A stretch of DNA of 64,000 nt from Ancylobacter defluvii (GTDB lineage Bacteria; Pseudomonadota; Alphaproteobacteria; Rhizobiales; Xanthobacteraceae), in assembly GCF_018390605.1 (NCBI RefSeq), contig NZ_JAHBGD010000005.1:1-64000 (forward strand), given 5' to 3'. The notes under the pieces were generated by a model that made no database searches, was not told the DNA's origin, and was given only the letters and a program-made list of their open reading frames with translations. Each line of letters opens with the position of its first letter. Positions within the stretch are counted from its first letter, which is position 1. This document shows positions 9,725 to 20,314 of the stretch, in pieces. The translations under genes and the position numbers were made by a program.

Positions 9725-11056
9725 ATGGCGTCCGCAGCGGAACAACTCGCGGCTAACCTCAATTTTGGTGCTCTGGCAAAAGCCGAAGAACTGAAGAAGC
9801 GCATCTGGTTCACGCTGGGTGCGCTTCTGGTGTATCGGCTGGGCACCTATATTCCGATGCCGGGAATCAATCCCGACGCGCTCGCGGACGTTTTCCGTAC
9901 CGCGCAGCAGGGCATCATCGGCCTCTTCAACATGTTCTCGGGCGGCGCCGTCTCGCGCATGGCCATCTTCGCCCTGAACATCATGCCGTACATCTCCGCC
10001 TCCATCATCATCCAGCTGCTGACCACCGTCTCGCCGACGCTGGAAGCGCTGAAGAAGGAGGGCGAGTCCGGCCGCAAGATGATCAACCAGTACACCCGGT
10101 ATCTCACGGTGGTGCTCGCGGTGTTCCAGTCCTACGGCATCGCCGTCGGCCTCGAAGGCTCGGGTGCCGTGGTCTCGGATCCCGGCTGGTTCTTCCGCAT
10201 CTCGACGGTGATCACGCTGACCGGCGGCACCATGTTCCTGATGTGGCTCGGCGAGCAGATCACCTCGCGCGGCATCGGCAACGGCATTTCGCTGATCATC
10301 TTCGCCGGCATCGTCGCGGAGCTGCCCTCGGCGGTCGCCAACACGCTTGAACTCGGCCGCCAAGGCGCGATTTCGACCGGCTTGATCATCGCGGTGATCC
10401 TGATGGCCGTCGCGGTCATCATGTTCATCGTGTTCGTGGAGCGCGCCCAGCGCCGGCTGCTGATCCAGTACCCGAAGCGCCAGGTCGGCAACAAGGTGTA
10501 TGAGGGCCAGTCCTCGCACCTGCCGCTGAAGCTGAACTCGTCGGGCGTGATCCCGCCGATCTTCGCTTCATCGCTGCTGCTGATCCCGACCACCGTCGCC
10601 AGCTTCACGCAGGGGCAGGGACCGGCCTGGCTAACCACGGTAACGACGCTGATCGGCCACGGACAGCCGCTGTTCATGCTGCTCTATGTGCTGCTGATCG
10701 TGTTCTTCTGCTTCTTCTACACCGCGATCGTGTTCAATCCGACCGAGACCGCGGACAACCTGAAGAAGCATGGCGGCTTCATCCCCGGCATTCGTCCCGG
10801 CGAACGCACGGCGGAGTATATCGACTATGTGCTGACTCGCATCACCGTCATCGGTGCGGCTTACCTAGCGATCGTCTGCTTGTTTCCCGAGATCCTGATC
10901 TCCTACGCGGCAGTGCCGTTCTATTTCGGTGGTACGTCGCTGCTCATCGTCGTCTCGGTGACGATGGACACGGTAGCCCAGGTTCAGGGACACTTGCTGG
11001 CGCATCAATATGAGGGGCTGGTCAAGAAGGCCAAGCTCAGGGGGAAGCGTCGATGA
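9725..11056 (+). CDS. secY: Protein translocase channel subunit SecY
   Basis: 443 residues with about ten hydrophobic membrane spans. Family signatures include [13 protein letters not shown] after TM1, [15 protein letters not shown], and the cytoplasmic loop [20 protein letters not shown]. SecY forms the inner-membrane channel with SecE and SecG and works with SecA or the ribosome. The long leader from the end of rplO is 52 bases. The stop overlaps the adk start by four bases. Confidence 0.98.
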   Translation: MASAAEQLAANLNFGALAKAEELKKRIWFTLGALLVYRLGTYIPMPGINPDALADVFRTAQQGIIGLFNMFSGGAVSRMAIFALNIMPYISASIIIQLLTTVSPTLEALKKEGESGRKMINQYTRYLTVVLAVFQSYGIAVGLEGSGAVVSDPGWFFRISTVITLTGGTMFLMWLGEQITSRGIGNGISLIIFAGIVAELPSAVANTLELGRQGAISTGLIIAVILMAVAVIMFIVFVERAQRRLLIQYPKRQVGNKVYEGQSSHLPLKLNSSGVIPPIFASSLLLIPTTVASFTQGQGPAWLTTVTTLIGHGQPLFMLLYVLLIVFFCFFYTAIVFNPTETADNLKKHGGFIPGIRPGERTAEYIDYVLTRITVIGAAYLAIVCLFPEILISYAAVPFYFGGTSLLIVVSVTMDTVAQVQGHLLAHQYEGLVKKAKLRGKRR

Positions 11057-11637
11057 GGCTGATTCTTCTTGGTCCGCCGGGAGCGGGCAAGGGAACTCAG
11101 GCACAACGCCTGGTGGCGCGGCACGGCATCGTGCAGCTCTCCACCGGCGACATGCTTCGCGAGGCCGTGCGGAATGGAACGCCGGTCGGCCTGCGCGCCA
11201 AGGAAGTGATGGATGCCGGTCAGCTGGTGTCCGACGATATCGTGATCGGCATCATCTCCGATCGTATCGACCAGCCGGATGCCGCCAAGGGGTTCATCCT
11301 CGACGGCTTCCCGCGCACCGTTCCGCAGGCCGAGGCGCTCGATGGGCTGTTGTCTCGCAAGGGGCAGAAGCTCGATGCGGTGATCGAGTTCAAGGTCGAC
11401 CAGGAAAAGCTGGTCGGCCGTATCCTGCAGCGGGCACAGGAAACGCGGGAGCGCGGCGAGCCGGTCCGCAAGGACGACGACCCGGAGATCTTCAAGACCC
11501 GGCTGGAAGCCTTCAACCGCGATACCGCCGTTGTGGCTCCGTATTATGCTGAGCGCGGCTTGCTGGTCGCGGTCGACGGCATGCGTCCGATCGACGAAGT
11601 CGAGAAGGCGATCGCCGAGGTTCTCGAAACCGTGTAG
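11053..11637 (+). CDS. adk: Adenylate kinase
   Basis: 194 residues. The P-loop [12 protein letters not shown] is at residues 7-18 and the NMP-binding/hinge motif [12 protein letters not shown] near 80-91. The lid is the short type without the zinc-binding cysteine insert. The enzyme converts ATP + AMP to 2 ADP in the cytoplasm. ATGA overlap with secY shows co-transcription, a widespread alphaproteobacterial arrangement. Confidence 0.97.
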   Translation: MRLILLGPPGAGKGTQAQRLVARHGIVQLSTGDMLREAVRNGTPVGLRAKEVMDAGQLVSDDIVIGIISDRIDQPDAAKGFILDGFPRTVPQAEALDGLLSRKGQKLDAVIEFKVDQEKLVGRILQRAQETRERGEPVRKDDDPEIFKTRLEAFNRDTAVVAPYYAERGLLVAVDGMRPIDEVEKAIAEVLETV

Positions 11638-11665
11638 GTGGCGAGCGTGTTTTCCGGCGCTGAGC

Positions 11666-11694
11666 TTGACTCGCCGCCGGAATCGCACTATGAG
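11666..11694 (+). promoter_or_regulatory. Putative sigma-70 promoter between adk and rpsM
   Basis: TTGACT (11666-11671) and TATGAG (11689-11694) are separated by exactly 17 bases. The site lies in the 198-base gap after adk, about 130 bases before rpsM, and could give separate transcription of the alpha operon. This is a match by eye only; the GC-rich background lowers chance matches but does not exclude one. Confidence 0.45.
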
Positions 11695-11835
11695 CCGCGC
11701 TTCACTTAGGCAGGCGTCGTCCTTCGACATCGTCCGCGATGTCGGGCGGCGCCTTGTATATATATCCGCATGGGCCGGCCTCCACCGGCGCGGGTTAGGT
11801 TTATTCCGGTTCGCCGGTTCACATGGAGACGGCAA

Positions 11836-12204
<369 letters not shown>

Positions 12205-12210
12205 GTCGGG

Positions 12211-12261
12211 GCGGGCTGAGGCCCGCTTCTTTCGTGCCCGCGGCTCTGTCGCGGGCTTTTT
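12211..12261 (+). terminator. Two tandem hairpins between rpsM and rpsK
   Basis: First stem GCGGGC-TGAG-GCCCGC (12211-12226) followed by TTCTTT; second stem GCCCGCG-7-base loop-CGCGGGC (12236-12256) followed by TTTTT. Both have terminator form although they sit inside the ribosomal cluster. They may attenuate transcription into rpsK-rpoA-rplQ rather than stop it. Confidence 0.65.
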
Positions 12262-12319
12262 GAGCGTGTTTGTCCCGAGCGCCTGGCACTACGGGCGCGT
12301 CTGAAGGATCGAGAAGTCG

Positions 12320-12709
12320 ATGGCCAAGGATACTACCCGCATTAAGCGTCGCGAGCGCAAGAACATTGCCTCCGGCGTGGCGCATGTGAATGCGTCGTTC
12401 AACAACACCATGATCACCATCACCGATGCGCAGGGCAACACCATTGCCTGGTCGTCGGCCGGCGCGATGGGCTTCAAGGGCTCCCGCAAGTCCACGCCCT
12501 ATGCGGCGCAGGTGGCGGCCGAGGATTGCGCTCGCAAGGCGTCCGAGCACGGCATGCGCACCCTCGAGGTCGAGGTGTCGGGCCCCGGTTCGGGTCGTGA
12601 ATCCGCACTGCGCGCCTTCCAGGCGGCGGGCTTCATGGTGACGTCGATCCGCGACGTTACCCCGATCCCGCACAATGGTTGCCGTCCGCGCAAGCGCCGG
12701 CGCGTCTGA
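12320..12709 (+). CDS. rpsK: 30S ribosomal protein S11
   Basis: 129 residues with the S11 core [19 protein letters not shown] and the conserved end [19 protein letters not shown]11 lies on the 30S platform near the mRNA exit. It follows rpsM after a 115-base gap holding two hairpins and precedes rpoA. Confidence 0.97.
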   Translation: MAKDTTRIKRRERKNIASGVAHVNASFNNTMITITDAQGNTIAWSSAGAMGFKGSRKSTPYAAQVAAEDCARKASEHGMRTLEVEVSGPGSGRESALRAFQAAGFMVTSIRDVTPIPHNGCRPRKRRRV

Positions 12710-12839
12710 CGCATTCGCCGACCGGCGGCGCATGTCGCCGCCGGGTCCGCTGCGTTTGGCATTCTCTCCGGCCTCCGGGCGGGAGCGGCGGCCGCAGGGC
12801 AGGGTGCCCGCGGCTCCGTCGAGAGCAAGGGTGACGCAA

Positions 12840-13856
12840 GTGATTCAGAAGAACTGGCAAGAGCTCATCAAGCCCGAAAAGCTCGAAGTCTCCGCCGGAA
12901 GCGATGCGAAGCGCTTCGCGACCGTGGTCGCCGAGCCGCTGGAGCGTGGTTTCGGCCAGACGCTCGGCAATGCGCTGCGCCGTATTCTCTTGTCCTCGCT
13001 GCAGGGCGCGGCGGTGACTTCGGTCCATATCGACGGCGTGCTGCACGAGTTCTCGTCGATCCCGGGCGTCCGCGAGGACGTTACCGACATCGTGCTTAAC
13101 ATCAAGGACATCGCCATCAAGATGGCGGGCGATGGTCCCAAGCGCATGGTGGTGAAGAAGCAAGGTCCGGGCATCGTCACCGCCGGCGACATCCAGACCG
13201 TCGGCGACGTGCAGGTGCTGAACCCCGAGCTGGTGCTGTGCACCCTCGATGACGGCGCCGAGATCCGCATGGAGTTTACGGTCGATACCGGCAAGGGCTA
13301 TGTTGCGGCCGACCGCAACCGTCCCGAGGACGCGCCGATCGGCCTCATCCCGGTCGACAGCCTGTATTCGCCGGTGAAGAAGGTCTCCTACAAGGTCGAG
13401 AACACCCGCGAGGGCCAGATTCTCGACTACGACAAGCTGACCATGACCATCGAGACCAACGGTTCCATCGGCCCGGAAGATGCGCTCGCCTATGCGGCGC
13501 GCATTCTCCAGGACCAGCTTGAGATCTTTGTGAACTTCGAAGAGCCCAAGCGTGAGGCCGAAAGCCCGGCGATGCAGGAGTTGCCCTTCAACCCGGCGCT
13601 TCTCAAGAAGGTCGACGAACTGGAACTTTCGGTTCGTTCGGCCAACTGCCTGAAGAACGACAATATCGTCTACATCGGCGACCTGATCCAGAAGACCGAG
13701 GCGGAAATGCTCCGTACCCCGAACTTCGGCCGCAAGTCGCTGAACGAGATCAAGGAAGTGCTCGCCAGCATGGGCCTGCATCTCGGCATGGAAGTGCCGG
13801 GCTGGCCGCCGGAGAACATCGAGGATCTCGCCAAGCGGTTCGAAGATCATTACTGA
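12840..13856 (+). CDS. rpoA: DNA-directed RNA polymerase subunit alpha
   Basis: 338 residues from a GTG start giving (M)[17 protein letters not shown]. The N-terminal dimerisation domain holds [20 protein letters not shown]; the C-terminal domain holds [16 protein letters not shown] and [16 protein letters not shown], the surface that binds UP elements and activators. The GTG at 12840 has AAGG 9 bases before it; a GTG at 12831 is the alternative. The longer open frame upstream is not homologous. It is followed by rplQ. Confidence 0.96.
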   Translation: MIQKNWQELIKPEKLEVSAGSDAKRFATVVAEPLERGFGQTLGNALRRILLSSLQGAAVTSVHIDGVLHEFSSIPGVREDVTDIVLNIKDIAIKMAGDGPKRMVVKKQGPGIVTAGDIQTVGDVQVLNPELVLCTLDDGAEIRMEFTVDTGKGYVAADRNRPEDAPIGLIPVDSLYSPVKKVSYKVENTREGQILDYDKLTMTIETNGSIGPEDALAYAARILQDQLEIFVNFEEPKREAESPAMQELPFNPALLKKVDELELSVRSANCLKNDNIVYIGDLIQKTEAEMLRTPNFGRKSLNEIKEVLASMGLHLGMEVPGWPPENIEDLAKRFEDHY

Positions 13857-13929
13857 GCAGTGAGCGCGGCGTTCGAGTCGCTCCCCCCATTCCCCGGCTC
13901 GAAGGCCGTCGCATTTTAGGAATTTTGCC

Positions 13930-14358
13930 ATGAACCACGGCAAGACTTACCGGAAGTTCAACCGGACTGCCGAACACCGCAAGGCCATGTTCGCCAATAT
14001 GGCCCAGGCGCTCATTACCCACGAGCAGATCCTCACCACCCTTCCCAAGGCGAAGGATCTTCGCCCGGTGGTCGAGAAGCTGATCACCCTCGGCAAGCGC
14101 GGTGGCCTGCATGCCCGCCGTCAGGCGATCGCCGAGATCCGCGATGTCGCCGTCGTGCGCAAGCTGTTCGACGTCGTCGGCCCGCGCTACAAGGAGCGCA
14201 ATGGCGGCTATACCCGCATCATCAAGGCGGGCTTCCGCCACGGTGATTCGGCCGCCATCGCGGTGATCGAACTCGTCGATCGCGACGAGAGCGCCAAGGG
14301 CGCCGCCGATCTTGCCCGTTTCGAGGCGCAGAAGGCTGAAGAGGGCGCTGCGGTCTGA
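13930..14358 (+). CDS. rplQ: 50S ribosomal protein L17
   Basis: 142 residues. The L17 core [23 protein letters not shown] appears from residue 14, and [21 protein letters not shown] near residue 95. L17 surrounds the exit tunnel. It is the last gene of the ribosomal cluster and is followed by a strong terminator. Confidence 0.97.
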   Translation: MNHGKTYRKFNRTAEHRKAMFANMAQALITHEQILTTLPKAKDLRPVVEKLITLGKRGGLHARRQAIAEIRDVAVVRKLFDVVGPRYKERNGGYTRIIKAGFRHGDSAAIAVIELVDRDESAKGAADLARFEAQKAEEGAAV

Positions 14359-14390
14359 TCCGGTCTGTCCATTTTGAATACGTAGATTGA

Positions 14391-14420
14391 AGGGCGGCCC
14401 GCGGGTCGCCCTTCTTCGTT
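14391..14420 (+). terminator. Terminator after rplQ
   Basis: A GC-rich stem GGGCGGCC / GGTCGCCC with a short CGCG-type loop is followed by TTCTTCGTT. It lies about 35 bases after the rplQ stop and plausibly ends the whole S10-spc-alpha transcription unit. Confidence 0.8.
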
Positions 14421-14507
14421 GTGGTGGATGCCGATTCATGGTCGGTTTCGGCGCCGCCGCCGCGGCCGCCCTTTCTTCCGCCACGGGCCGGCGCTTATAT
14501 TTCCGCC

Positions 14508-15935
14508 ATGCAACGCACAGCTCTCTCCTTCGCTCTCCTCACTCTCCTCGTTAGCCTGCAGCCGGTAGCGGCGCAGACGCCCCGCGTGCCGACCTCCCGC
14601 GCCGAGATATCGTTGAGCTTCGCTCCGGTGGTGGCGCGCACGGCGCCGGCCATCGTCAACGTCTATGCCATGCGCACGGTACAGGCGCGGCAGAGCAATC
14701 CGCTGTTCGACGATCCTTTCTTCCGCCGCTTCTTCGGGGTGCCGGGCGGGCCGGGAGGCCCGGGGTTCGGCGGTCCTAGCGAGCGCATGCAGCGGGCGCT
14801 CGGCTCCGGCGTCATGGTTGATGCCGGCGGTCTCGTGATCACTAACAACCATGTCATCGAAGGCGCCGACGAAGTGCGGGTGGCGTTGGCCGACAAACGC
14901 GAGTTCGACGCCGATATCCTGTTGCGCGACCCGCGCACCGATCTCGCGGTGCTAAAGCTGAGGGGTGGCAAGGGCAATTTCGCCTTTGCCGAGCTCGGCA
15001 GTTCCGACGACCTGCAGGTCGGCGACATCGTGCTCGCCATCGGCAATCCGTTCGGCGTGGGCCAGACGGTGACGCAGGGCATCGTCTCGGCGCTCGCCCG
15101 TACCCAGATCGGCATTACCGACTACCAGTTCTTCATCCAGACCGACGCGGCCATCAACCCCGGCAATTCCGGCGGCGCTCTTGTCGATGTCGCCGGCCGG
15201 GTGGTGGGCATCAACACGGCGATCTTCTCGCGCTCGGGCGGCTCGCAGGGCATCGGCTTCGCCATTCCCGCCGACATGGTGCGGGTGGTGCTGCAATCGG
15301 CGCTCGATGGCGGACGTTCGGTGCGCCGGCCCTGGCTTGGCGCCAAGCTGCAACGGGTGACGCCGGACATCGCCGAGGGGCTCGACCTGCCGCGCCCGGT
15401 CGGTTCGCTGGTGCAGAGCGTGACGCCCGGTAGCCCGGCGGAGAAGGGGGGCTTGCGGGTCGGCGATCTGGTGAGTGCCATTGCCGGGCAGGAGGTCGAC
15501 GATCCCGACGCCTTCGGCTATCGCTTCGCCACCCGCCCGCTTGGCGGCACCGTGGCGATTGCCGTGGTGCGTCAGGGTAGGGAACTCTCGCTTACCTTGC
15601 CGCTCGAGCCGGCGCCGGAGACCTCGCCGCGCGACGAGACCACGATTGGCGGACGTTCGCCGCTCACCGGTGCTACCGTGGTCAACCTGTCGCCGGCGGT
15701 GGTGGAGGAGATGCGTACGGTGGACGTCGACCAGGGCGTGGTGGTCACCTCCATCGAGGAGGGCTCGCCCGCCGACCGCACGAGCTTGCGCGTCGGTGAC
15801 GTGGTGCTGGAGGTGAACGGCCTGCCGATTGCCCGCACCGCCGATCTCTCGCGGGCGACGCAGGCGCCGTCGCGGATCTGGCGTATCACCGTCCAGCGCG
15901 GCGGGCGCAAGATCTCCGCCATGCTGCCGGGTTAG
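14508..15935 (+). CDS. Deg-family periplasmic serine protease (DegP/DegQ-like)
   Basis: 475 residues. A Sec signal peptide covers about residues 1-24 (MQRTALSFALLTLLVSLQPV, cleavage near VAA). A Gly/Pro-rich segment near residue 80 precedes the trypsin-like domain, whose triad is visible as NNHVIEG (His), RTDLAVLKL (Asp) and GNSGGAL (Ser). Two PDZ domains follow (PWLGAKLQR... and the C-terminal DQGVVVTSIEEGSPADR). Such proteases degrade or refold damaged envelope proteins. Start chosen at the ATG before the signal peptide. It lies between rplQ and rarA with only 7 bases to rarA, suggesting co-transcription. Confidence 0.92.
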   Translation: MQRTALSFALLTLLVSLQPVAAQTPRVPTSRAEISLSFAPVVARTAPAIVNVYAMRTVQARQSNPLFDDPFFRRFFGVPGGPGGPGFGGPSERMQRALGSGVMVDAGGLVITNNHVIEGADEVRVALADKREFDADILLRDPRTDLAVLKLRGGKGNFAFAELGSSDDLQVGDIVLAIGNPFGVGQTVTQGIVSALARTQIGITDYQFFIQTDAAINPGNSGGALVDVAGRVVGINTAIFSRSGGSQGIGFAIPADMVRVVLQSALDGGRSVRRPWLGAKLQRVTPDIAEGLDLPRPVGSLVQSVTPGSPAEKGGLRVGDLVSAIAGQEVDDPDAFGYRFATRPLGGTVAIAVVRQGRELSLTLPLEPAPETSPRDETTIGGRSPLTGATVVNLSPAVVEEMRTVDVDQGVVVTSIEEGSPADRTSLRVGDVVLEVNGLPIARTADLSRATQAPSRIWRITVQRGGRKISAMLPG

Positions 15936-15942
15936 GCGCGCC

Positions 15943-17259
15943 ATGGCGGATCTGTTCGCGCAAGCCGGAATGGAGGCGGGGGCGCCACGCCCGCTCGCCG
16001 ACCGGCTGCGCCCGCGCCGTCTCGATGAAGTGGTGGGGCAGGAGCATCTGACCGGCCCCGACGGCATCCTCACCCGCATGTCGGAGAGCCGCTCGATCGG
16101 CTCGCTGATCTTCTGGGGTCCCCCCGGCACCGGCAAGACCACGGTGGCGCGGCTGCTCGCCCGCGAGACCGACCTGCATTTCGAGCAGGTGTCGGCGATC
16201 TTCTCCGGTGTCGCCGACCTCAAGAAGGTGTTCGAGGCCGCGCGTGGCCGGCGTGCGGTCGGGACCGGCACGCTGCTGTTCGTCGACGAAATTCATCGTT
16301 TCAATCGCGCCCAGCAGGACAGCTTTCTGCCGGTAATGGAAGACGGCACCATCACCGTGATCGGCGCGACCACCGAGAACCCGTCCTTCGAGTTGAACGC
16401 GGCGCTGCTCTCGCGGGCGCGGGTGCTGGTGTTCAAGCCGCTGGACGCGGCGGCGATGGAGCGGTTGCTCGCCCGCGCCGAGGAACTGGAGGAACGCCGC
16501 CTACCGCTGGAACCGGAAGCGCGGTCTGCGCTCGCGGGCATGGCCGATGGCGACGGGCGCTATCTGCTGGGGATGGCGGAGGAGCTGTTCCGCCTGCCGC
16601 CGGACAGGGATCTCGACGTCGCCGGGCTCGCGGCGACCATGCAGAAGCGGGCGCCGATCTACGACAAGGGGCAGGACGAGCACTACAATCTTCTCAGCTG
16701 CTTCCATAAGAGCCTGCGCGGCTCCGACGTGAACGCCGCCATGTACTGGGCGGCGCGGATGCTTTCAGGCGGAGAAGATCCCGGCACGATCTTCCGCCGG
16801 CTGTGCTGCGCCGCCTCCGAGGATGTCGGTATGGCCGATCCGCAGGCCATGCCGCAGGTGGTATCTGCCTGGACGGCGTTTGACCGGGTCGGCTGGCCGG
16901 AGGGGCGGCTGTTCCTGGCGCAGGCCATCGCCTATGTCGCCACGGCGCCGAAATCGAATGCCGCTTATTCGGCATTCAACGCCGCTCTCGCTTTGGCGCA
17001 GAAGACCGGCTCGCTGCAGCCGCCCAAGCATATCCTCAATGCGCCGACCAAACTGATGAAGGAGCTCGGCTACCATGCCGGCTACCTCTATGATCACGAT
17101 TTCCCGGACGCTTATGCCGGCCAGACCTTTTTCCCGGACGAGCTTGCGGGCGACCGCCGCGCCGATTTCTATGCGCCCAATGAGCGCGGCTTCGAGCGTG
17201 AGGTGAAGAAGCGGCTGGACTATTGGGCGAAGCTGCGGGCCGAGCGGCGCGGGCGGTAG
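15943..17259 (+). CDS. rarA: Replication-associated recombination protein A (MgsA family AAA+ ATPase)
   Basis: 438 residues. Walker A GPPGTGKTTVARLLA (about residues 61-75) and Walker B FVDEIHRF identify an AAA+ ATPase; the C-terminal MgsA domain includes AASEDVGMADPQAM and LPPKHILNAPTKLMKELGY-like wording. RarA acts at stalled replication forks and interacts with SSB. It follows the protease by 7 bases. The start ATG (MADLFAQAG) is the first that gives the family N-terminus. Confidence 0.94.
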   Translation: MADLFAQAGMEAGAPRPLADRLRPRRLDEVVGQEHLTGPDGILTRMSESRSIGSLIFWGPPGTGKTTVARLLARETDLHFEQVSAIFSGVADLKKVFEAARGRRAVGTGTLLFVDEIHRFNRAQQDSFLPVMEDGTITVIGATTENPSFELNAALLSRARVLVFKPLDAAAMERLLARAEELEERRLPLEPEARSALAGMADGDGRYLLGMAEELFRLPPDRDLDVAGLAATMQKRAPIYDKGQDEHYNLLSCFHKSLRGSDVNAAMYWAARMLSGGEDPGTIFRRLCCAASEDVGMADPQAMPQVVSAWTAFDRVGWPEGRLFLAQAIAYVATAPKSNAAYSAFNAALALAQKTGSLQPPKHILNAPTKLMKELGYHAGYLYDHDFPDAYAGQTFFPDELAGDRRADFYAPNERGFEREVKKRLDYWAKLRAERRGR

Positions 17260-17300
17260 CGCCGGCCGGGGCAGGGCAGGGTAAATAGTAGGGACTGGGG

Positions 17301-17681
17301 ATGAATTGGCTGGTGGTGTTTGTCGGTGCCGGGCTGGGTGGCATGTTGCGGCATGGTGTGAACCTGACGGCGCCGCGGCTGGTCGGCGGCGGGTTTCCCG
17401 GCGGCACCATGGCGATCAACATTCTCGGCTCTTTTCTGATCGGCGTGATCGCTGGCTGGCTCGCCTTTCGCGCTGGCGAGGCCTGGTCGCTGCCGACGCG
17501 GCTATTTGCGGTCACCGGCATTCTCGGTGGCTTCACCACCTTTTCCGCTTTCTCGCTCGACGTGGCGCTGCTGATCGAGCGTGGCGAGCCCTGGTCGGCA
17601 CTTGCCTATGTAGCGGGCAGTGTCGGACTGTCGGTCGTCGCGGTGTTCGCCGGCCTGGCCCTGATACGCGCATTTGCGTGA
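17301..17681 (+). CDS. crcB: Fluoride ion channel CrcB/Fluc
   Basis: 126 residues with four hydrophobic spans. Family motifs GAGLGGMLRHGVN, GGTMAINILGSFLIG and GILGGFTTFSAFS are all present. Fluc channels are inner-membrane dual-topology dimers that expel fluoride. No fluoride riboswitch was recognised in the 41-base leader. The gene lies between rarA and the pseudouridine synthase on the same strand. Confidence 0.94.
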   Translation: MNWLVVFVGAGLGGMLRHGVNLTAPRLVGGGFPGGTMAINILGSFLIGVIAGWLAFRAGEAWSLPTRLFAVTGILGGFTTFSAFSLDVALLIERGEPWSALAYVAGSVGLSVVAVFAGLALIRAFA

Positions 17682-17727
17682 CGCACGGGCGCGGCTCGGC
17701 TATCTCCTTGGCTAAGGAGACATCACC

Positions 17728-18813
17728 ATGGCCGTCGAGACACGTACCGTCGCCCGCGACGAAGAAGACATGCGGCTGGACCGCTGGTTCAAGACGCATT
17801 TCCCCGACCTGTCCTTCGGTCACCTGCAGAAGCTCTTGCGGAGCGGCCAGGTGCGGGTCGATGGCGGCCGGGTGAAGAGCAATACCCGGCTGGCCGCCGG
17901 TCAGAGCGTGCGGATCCCGCCGCTGGAGGAAAAACCCCAACCCTCCGCCGCGGACTATCTGGAAGCCCAGGAAGCCGTCGCCCGCGGCGAAGTGCCGCCC
18001 CCTCGGCCGCGCGCCACGGGAGCGCCGGACACGCTGGCGGCGCCGGCGGTGAAGCGTGCGGTGGCCGACGACAAGGACGCCGTCTTCCTCAAATCCATCA
18101 CCCTCTATGAGGACCGTGACGTGATGGTGCTGAACAAGCCCTATGGCCTTGCCGTGCAGGGCGGTTCCGGCACCTATCGCCATGTCGACGGGTTGATGGA
18201 ATCGCTGCGCGCCGAGGACGGGCAGAAACCGCGCCTCGTCCACCGTATCGACAAGGATACGTCGGGCATCCTGTTGATCGCCAAGAGCCGGATCGCTGCT
18301 TCGACGCTGGCCAAGACCTTCCGCTCGCGTTCGGCGCGCAAGGTTTATTGGGCGCTGGTGCCCGGCGTGCCCAAGCCGCGGCAGGGGCGGATCTCCACCT
18401 ATCTCGCCAAGGACGAAGCCGCCGAACGCATGCGCGTCGCCCGCCATGGCGACGACGAGGCGAGTCACGCGGTCTCCTACTACGCCGTGGTCGACCAGGC
18501 GGCGCAGAAGCTGTCCTGGCTGTCGATGAAGCCTGTCACCGGCCGCACCCATCAGCTACGTGCTCACGCGGCGCATATCGGTCATCCAATTGTCGGAGAC
18601 CCGAAGTATTTCGATATCGAGAACTGGCCATTGCCCGGTGGGTTGCAGAATCGCCTGCACCTTCTGGCGCGGCGGCTGGTGATTCCGCATCCGCGAGGGG
18701 AGGGGCTGATCGATGTTTCGGCGCCGCTTCCTCCGCATATGCAGCAGAGTTGGAGTGTTCTGGGGTTTGATGCGTCGCAATATGACCCCATTGTCGACGC
18801 GCCGGAGACTTAA
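17728..18813 (+). CDS. rluC: RluC/RluD-type 23S rRNA pseudouridine synthase
   Basis: 361 residues. An N-terminal S4 domain (MRLDRWFKTHFPDLSFGHLQ, about residues 13-75) precedes the RluA-family catalytic domain; the active-site motif HRIDKDTSGILL contains the catalytic Asp. The motif GRTHQLRAHAAHIGHPIVGD is near the C-terminus. The enzyme isomerises uridines in 23S rRNA. RluC and RluD cannot be told apart with certainty here, although S4 plus length and position beside crcB match genes called rluC in related genomes. Confidence 0.85.
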   Translation: MAVETRTVARDEEDMRLDRWFKTHFPDLSFGHLQKLLRSGQVRVDGGRVKSNTRLAAGQSVRIPPLEEKPQPSAADYLEAQEAVARGEVPPPRPRATGAPDTLAAPAVKRAVADDKDAVFLKSITLYEDRDVMVLNKPYGLAVQGGSGTYRHVDGLMESLRAEDGQKPRLVHRIDKDTSGILLIAKSRIAASTLAKTFRSRSARKVYWALVPGVPKPRQGRISTYLAKDEAAERMRVARHGDDEASHAVSYYAVVDQAAQKLSWLSMKPVTGRTHQLRAHAAHIGHPIVGDPKYFDIENWPLPGGLQNRLHLLARRLVIPHPRGEGLIDVSAPLPPHMQQSWSVLGFDASQYDPIVDAPET

Positions 18814-19282
18814 TCGCACGTAACGTAAGGTGGGTGATTGGGATTTCGGAAAGTTTGCCGTTTTTTGAGAAGTGCCTGCCTAATTTTAGGGCTTGAAAGT
18901 TATGCTGCAATGCGGTGCGATAGGTGTCAGTTCATTTAAGCATATAGACGCTGGCTGTGAGGTCAGTCGTCTGACAAACAATACTAGGCTTCTTTGAAGC
19001 CGGCAGTGATCGTTTGGGCAATTTTTATGGGCTTGAGGAAGGCTTCGGTCGGCATTGCGGGCGACCGAAGCTTTCACTTCTCTTGCCGGCCTGTTCACGC
19101 AAGTGACGGTGTCCCCTATAGGGATGTCGCGGCCTATAAACCATCACCAAGTCGCATCGGTCGTGTCGGCGGTATCGCCGCCCGAATCAATGTGCCCGCG
19201 GAAGGGCAGCCATGCCGCCCGAGGCTGGCAGATCGCCCGGCACTGGGATAGGACACCGCATCCCACGTGTTCCGGTGGCGTC
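18814..19282. other. Intergenic region of 469 bp, no gene seen
   Basis: Base composition is visibly lower in GC than the flanks. A small hairpin GGCTTC-TTT-GAAGCC occurs at 18987-19001 without a T-run. Open frames here are short and not protein-like. It probably contains the promoter of the downstream deacetylase and the end of the rluC transcript. Confidence 0.5.
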
Positions 19283-20065
19283 ATGCGATTTCTGATGTGT
19301 TTGCTGGCCCTGACGGCACTGCTGCCGGGCCTTTCCATGGCGGCCCTCGCTGCCGGCGATTGTGCCGCCGGACCAGGTACTGCACGGGTGCTGGAGGTCG
19401 ATCCCGCCGGGCTCGAGGTCGGTACCAAGCATTTTCCACAGACGCTGGATCTCGCCGAGGGCGAGTTCGTGCTCACCTTCGACGACGGTCCCTCCGCCGG
19501 TACCACGCCGATGGTGCTGAAGGCGCTGGCGGCCGGTTGCGTGCGGGCCACCTTCTTCCTGGTGGGCACCCGCGCTGCCGAGAGTCCGGCGCTGGTGAAG
19601 CGCATCCTCGCCGAGGGGCACGGCATCGGCTATCACAGCCAGACCCATCCGATGACGCTGGCGGATCTGCCTTATGATAAGGCAGTGCGCGACATCGAGC
19701 GCGGCATCGCCAGCGTCGACCGCGCCGCTTACGGTACCGCGACGGCATCGCCGCATTTTCCCTTCTTCCGCTTTCCCGGCTTCGGCTCCTCCCCGCAACT
19801 GCTCGCTTATGTCGCCGGACGAAATATGGGCGTGTTCGGCGCCGACCTTTGGGCGAGCGACTGGGAGCCGATGACGCCGGAGGTCGAGTTGGAACTGGTT
19901 TTGACGCGCATGGCGCATGCCGGGCGCGGCATCGTGCTGTTCCACGACACCCGCCTGCAGACCGCGCGGATGGTGCCGGCGCTGCTCAAGGCGATGAAGG
20001 AGCGGGGCTACCGCATCGTCCATGTGGTGGCGCGCGGCGTTGCGACGGCGGCGACGCCGCAATAG
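19283..20065 (+). CDS. Secreted polysaccharide deacetylase (NodB homology domain)
   Basis: 260 residues. A Sec signal peptide covers about residues 1-24 (MRFLMCLLALTALLPGLSMA). The NodB domain shows the metal/catalytic motifs LTFDDGPSAGTT (Asp-Asp) and GYHSQTHPMTL (His-x3-His), and a late IVLFHDTRLQT histidine motif. The family removes N- or O-acetyl groups from sugars such as chitin oligomers or peptidoglycan. The ATG before the signal peptide is chosen; the frame is open upstream but without homology-like sequence. Substrate unknown. Confidence 0.85.
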   Translation: MRFLMCLLALTALLPGLSMAALAAGDCAAGPGTARVLEVDPAGLEVGTKHFPQTLDLAEGEFVLTFDDGPSAGTTPMVLKALAAGCVRATFFLVGTRAAESPALVKRILAEGHGIGYHSQTHPMTLADLPYDKAVRDIERGIASVDRAAYGTATASPHFPFFRFPGFGSSPQLLAYVAGRNMGVFGADLWASDWEPMTPEVELELVLTRMAHAGRGIVLFHDTRLQTARMVPALLKAMKERGYRIVHVVARGVATAATPQ

Positions 20066-20197
20066 GCGACGAAAGGCCTCAGCTCTCTCGCCTCCCGATA
20101 CCGCTGCTGCGACGACTCGTGCCGTAGAGGCTCCTGAACGGCCCCTGTAGTGTGCGGCGATATCAGCGTGCGCCGCCGTCGACGAGGGATCCTGACC

Positions 20198-20314
20198 ATG
20201 GCCGACGATCCTGAAGCCAAGCGCGCCCTCATCAAGCTGGTGGTAGTGAACAGCCTGCTGGTGGTGATGGTGGTGGCGCTCGGTGGCCTCTATGCCGCCT
20301 GGACGATCTGGTGA
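20198..20314 (+). CDS. 38-residue single-span membrane peptide
   Basis: The frame reads MADDPEAKRALIKLVVVNSL, then a strongly hydrophobic stretch ending WTIW and TGA. A GAGGGAT ribosome-binding site lies 8-13 bases upstream. Charged N-terminus plus one transmembrane helix of about 22 residues is typical of small inner-membrane proteins. No function can be assigned. It is isolated between the deacetylase and the MarR regulator. Confidence 0.6.
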   Translation: MADDPEAKRALIKLVVVNSLLVVMVVALGGLYAAWTIW

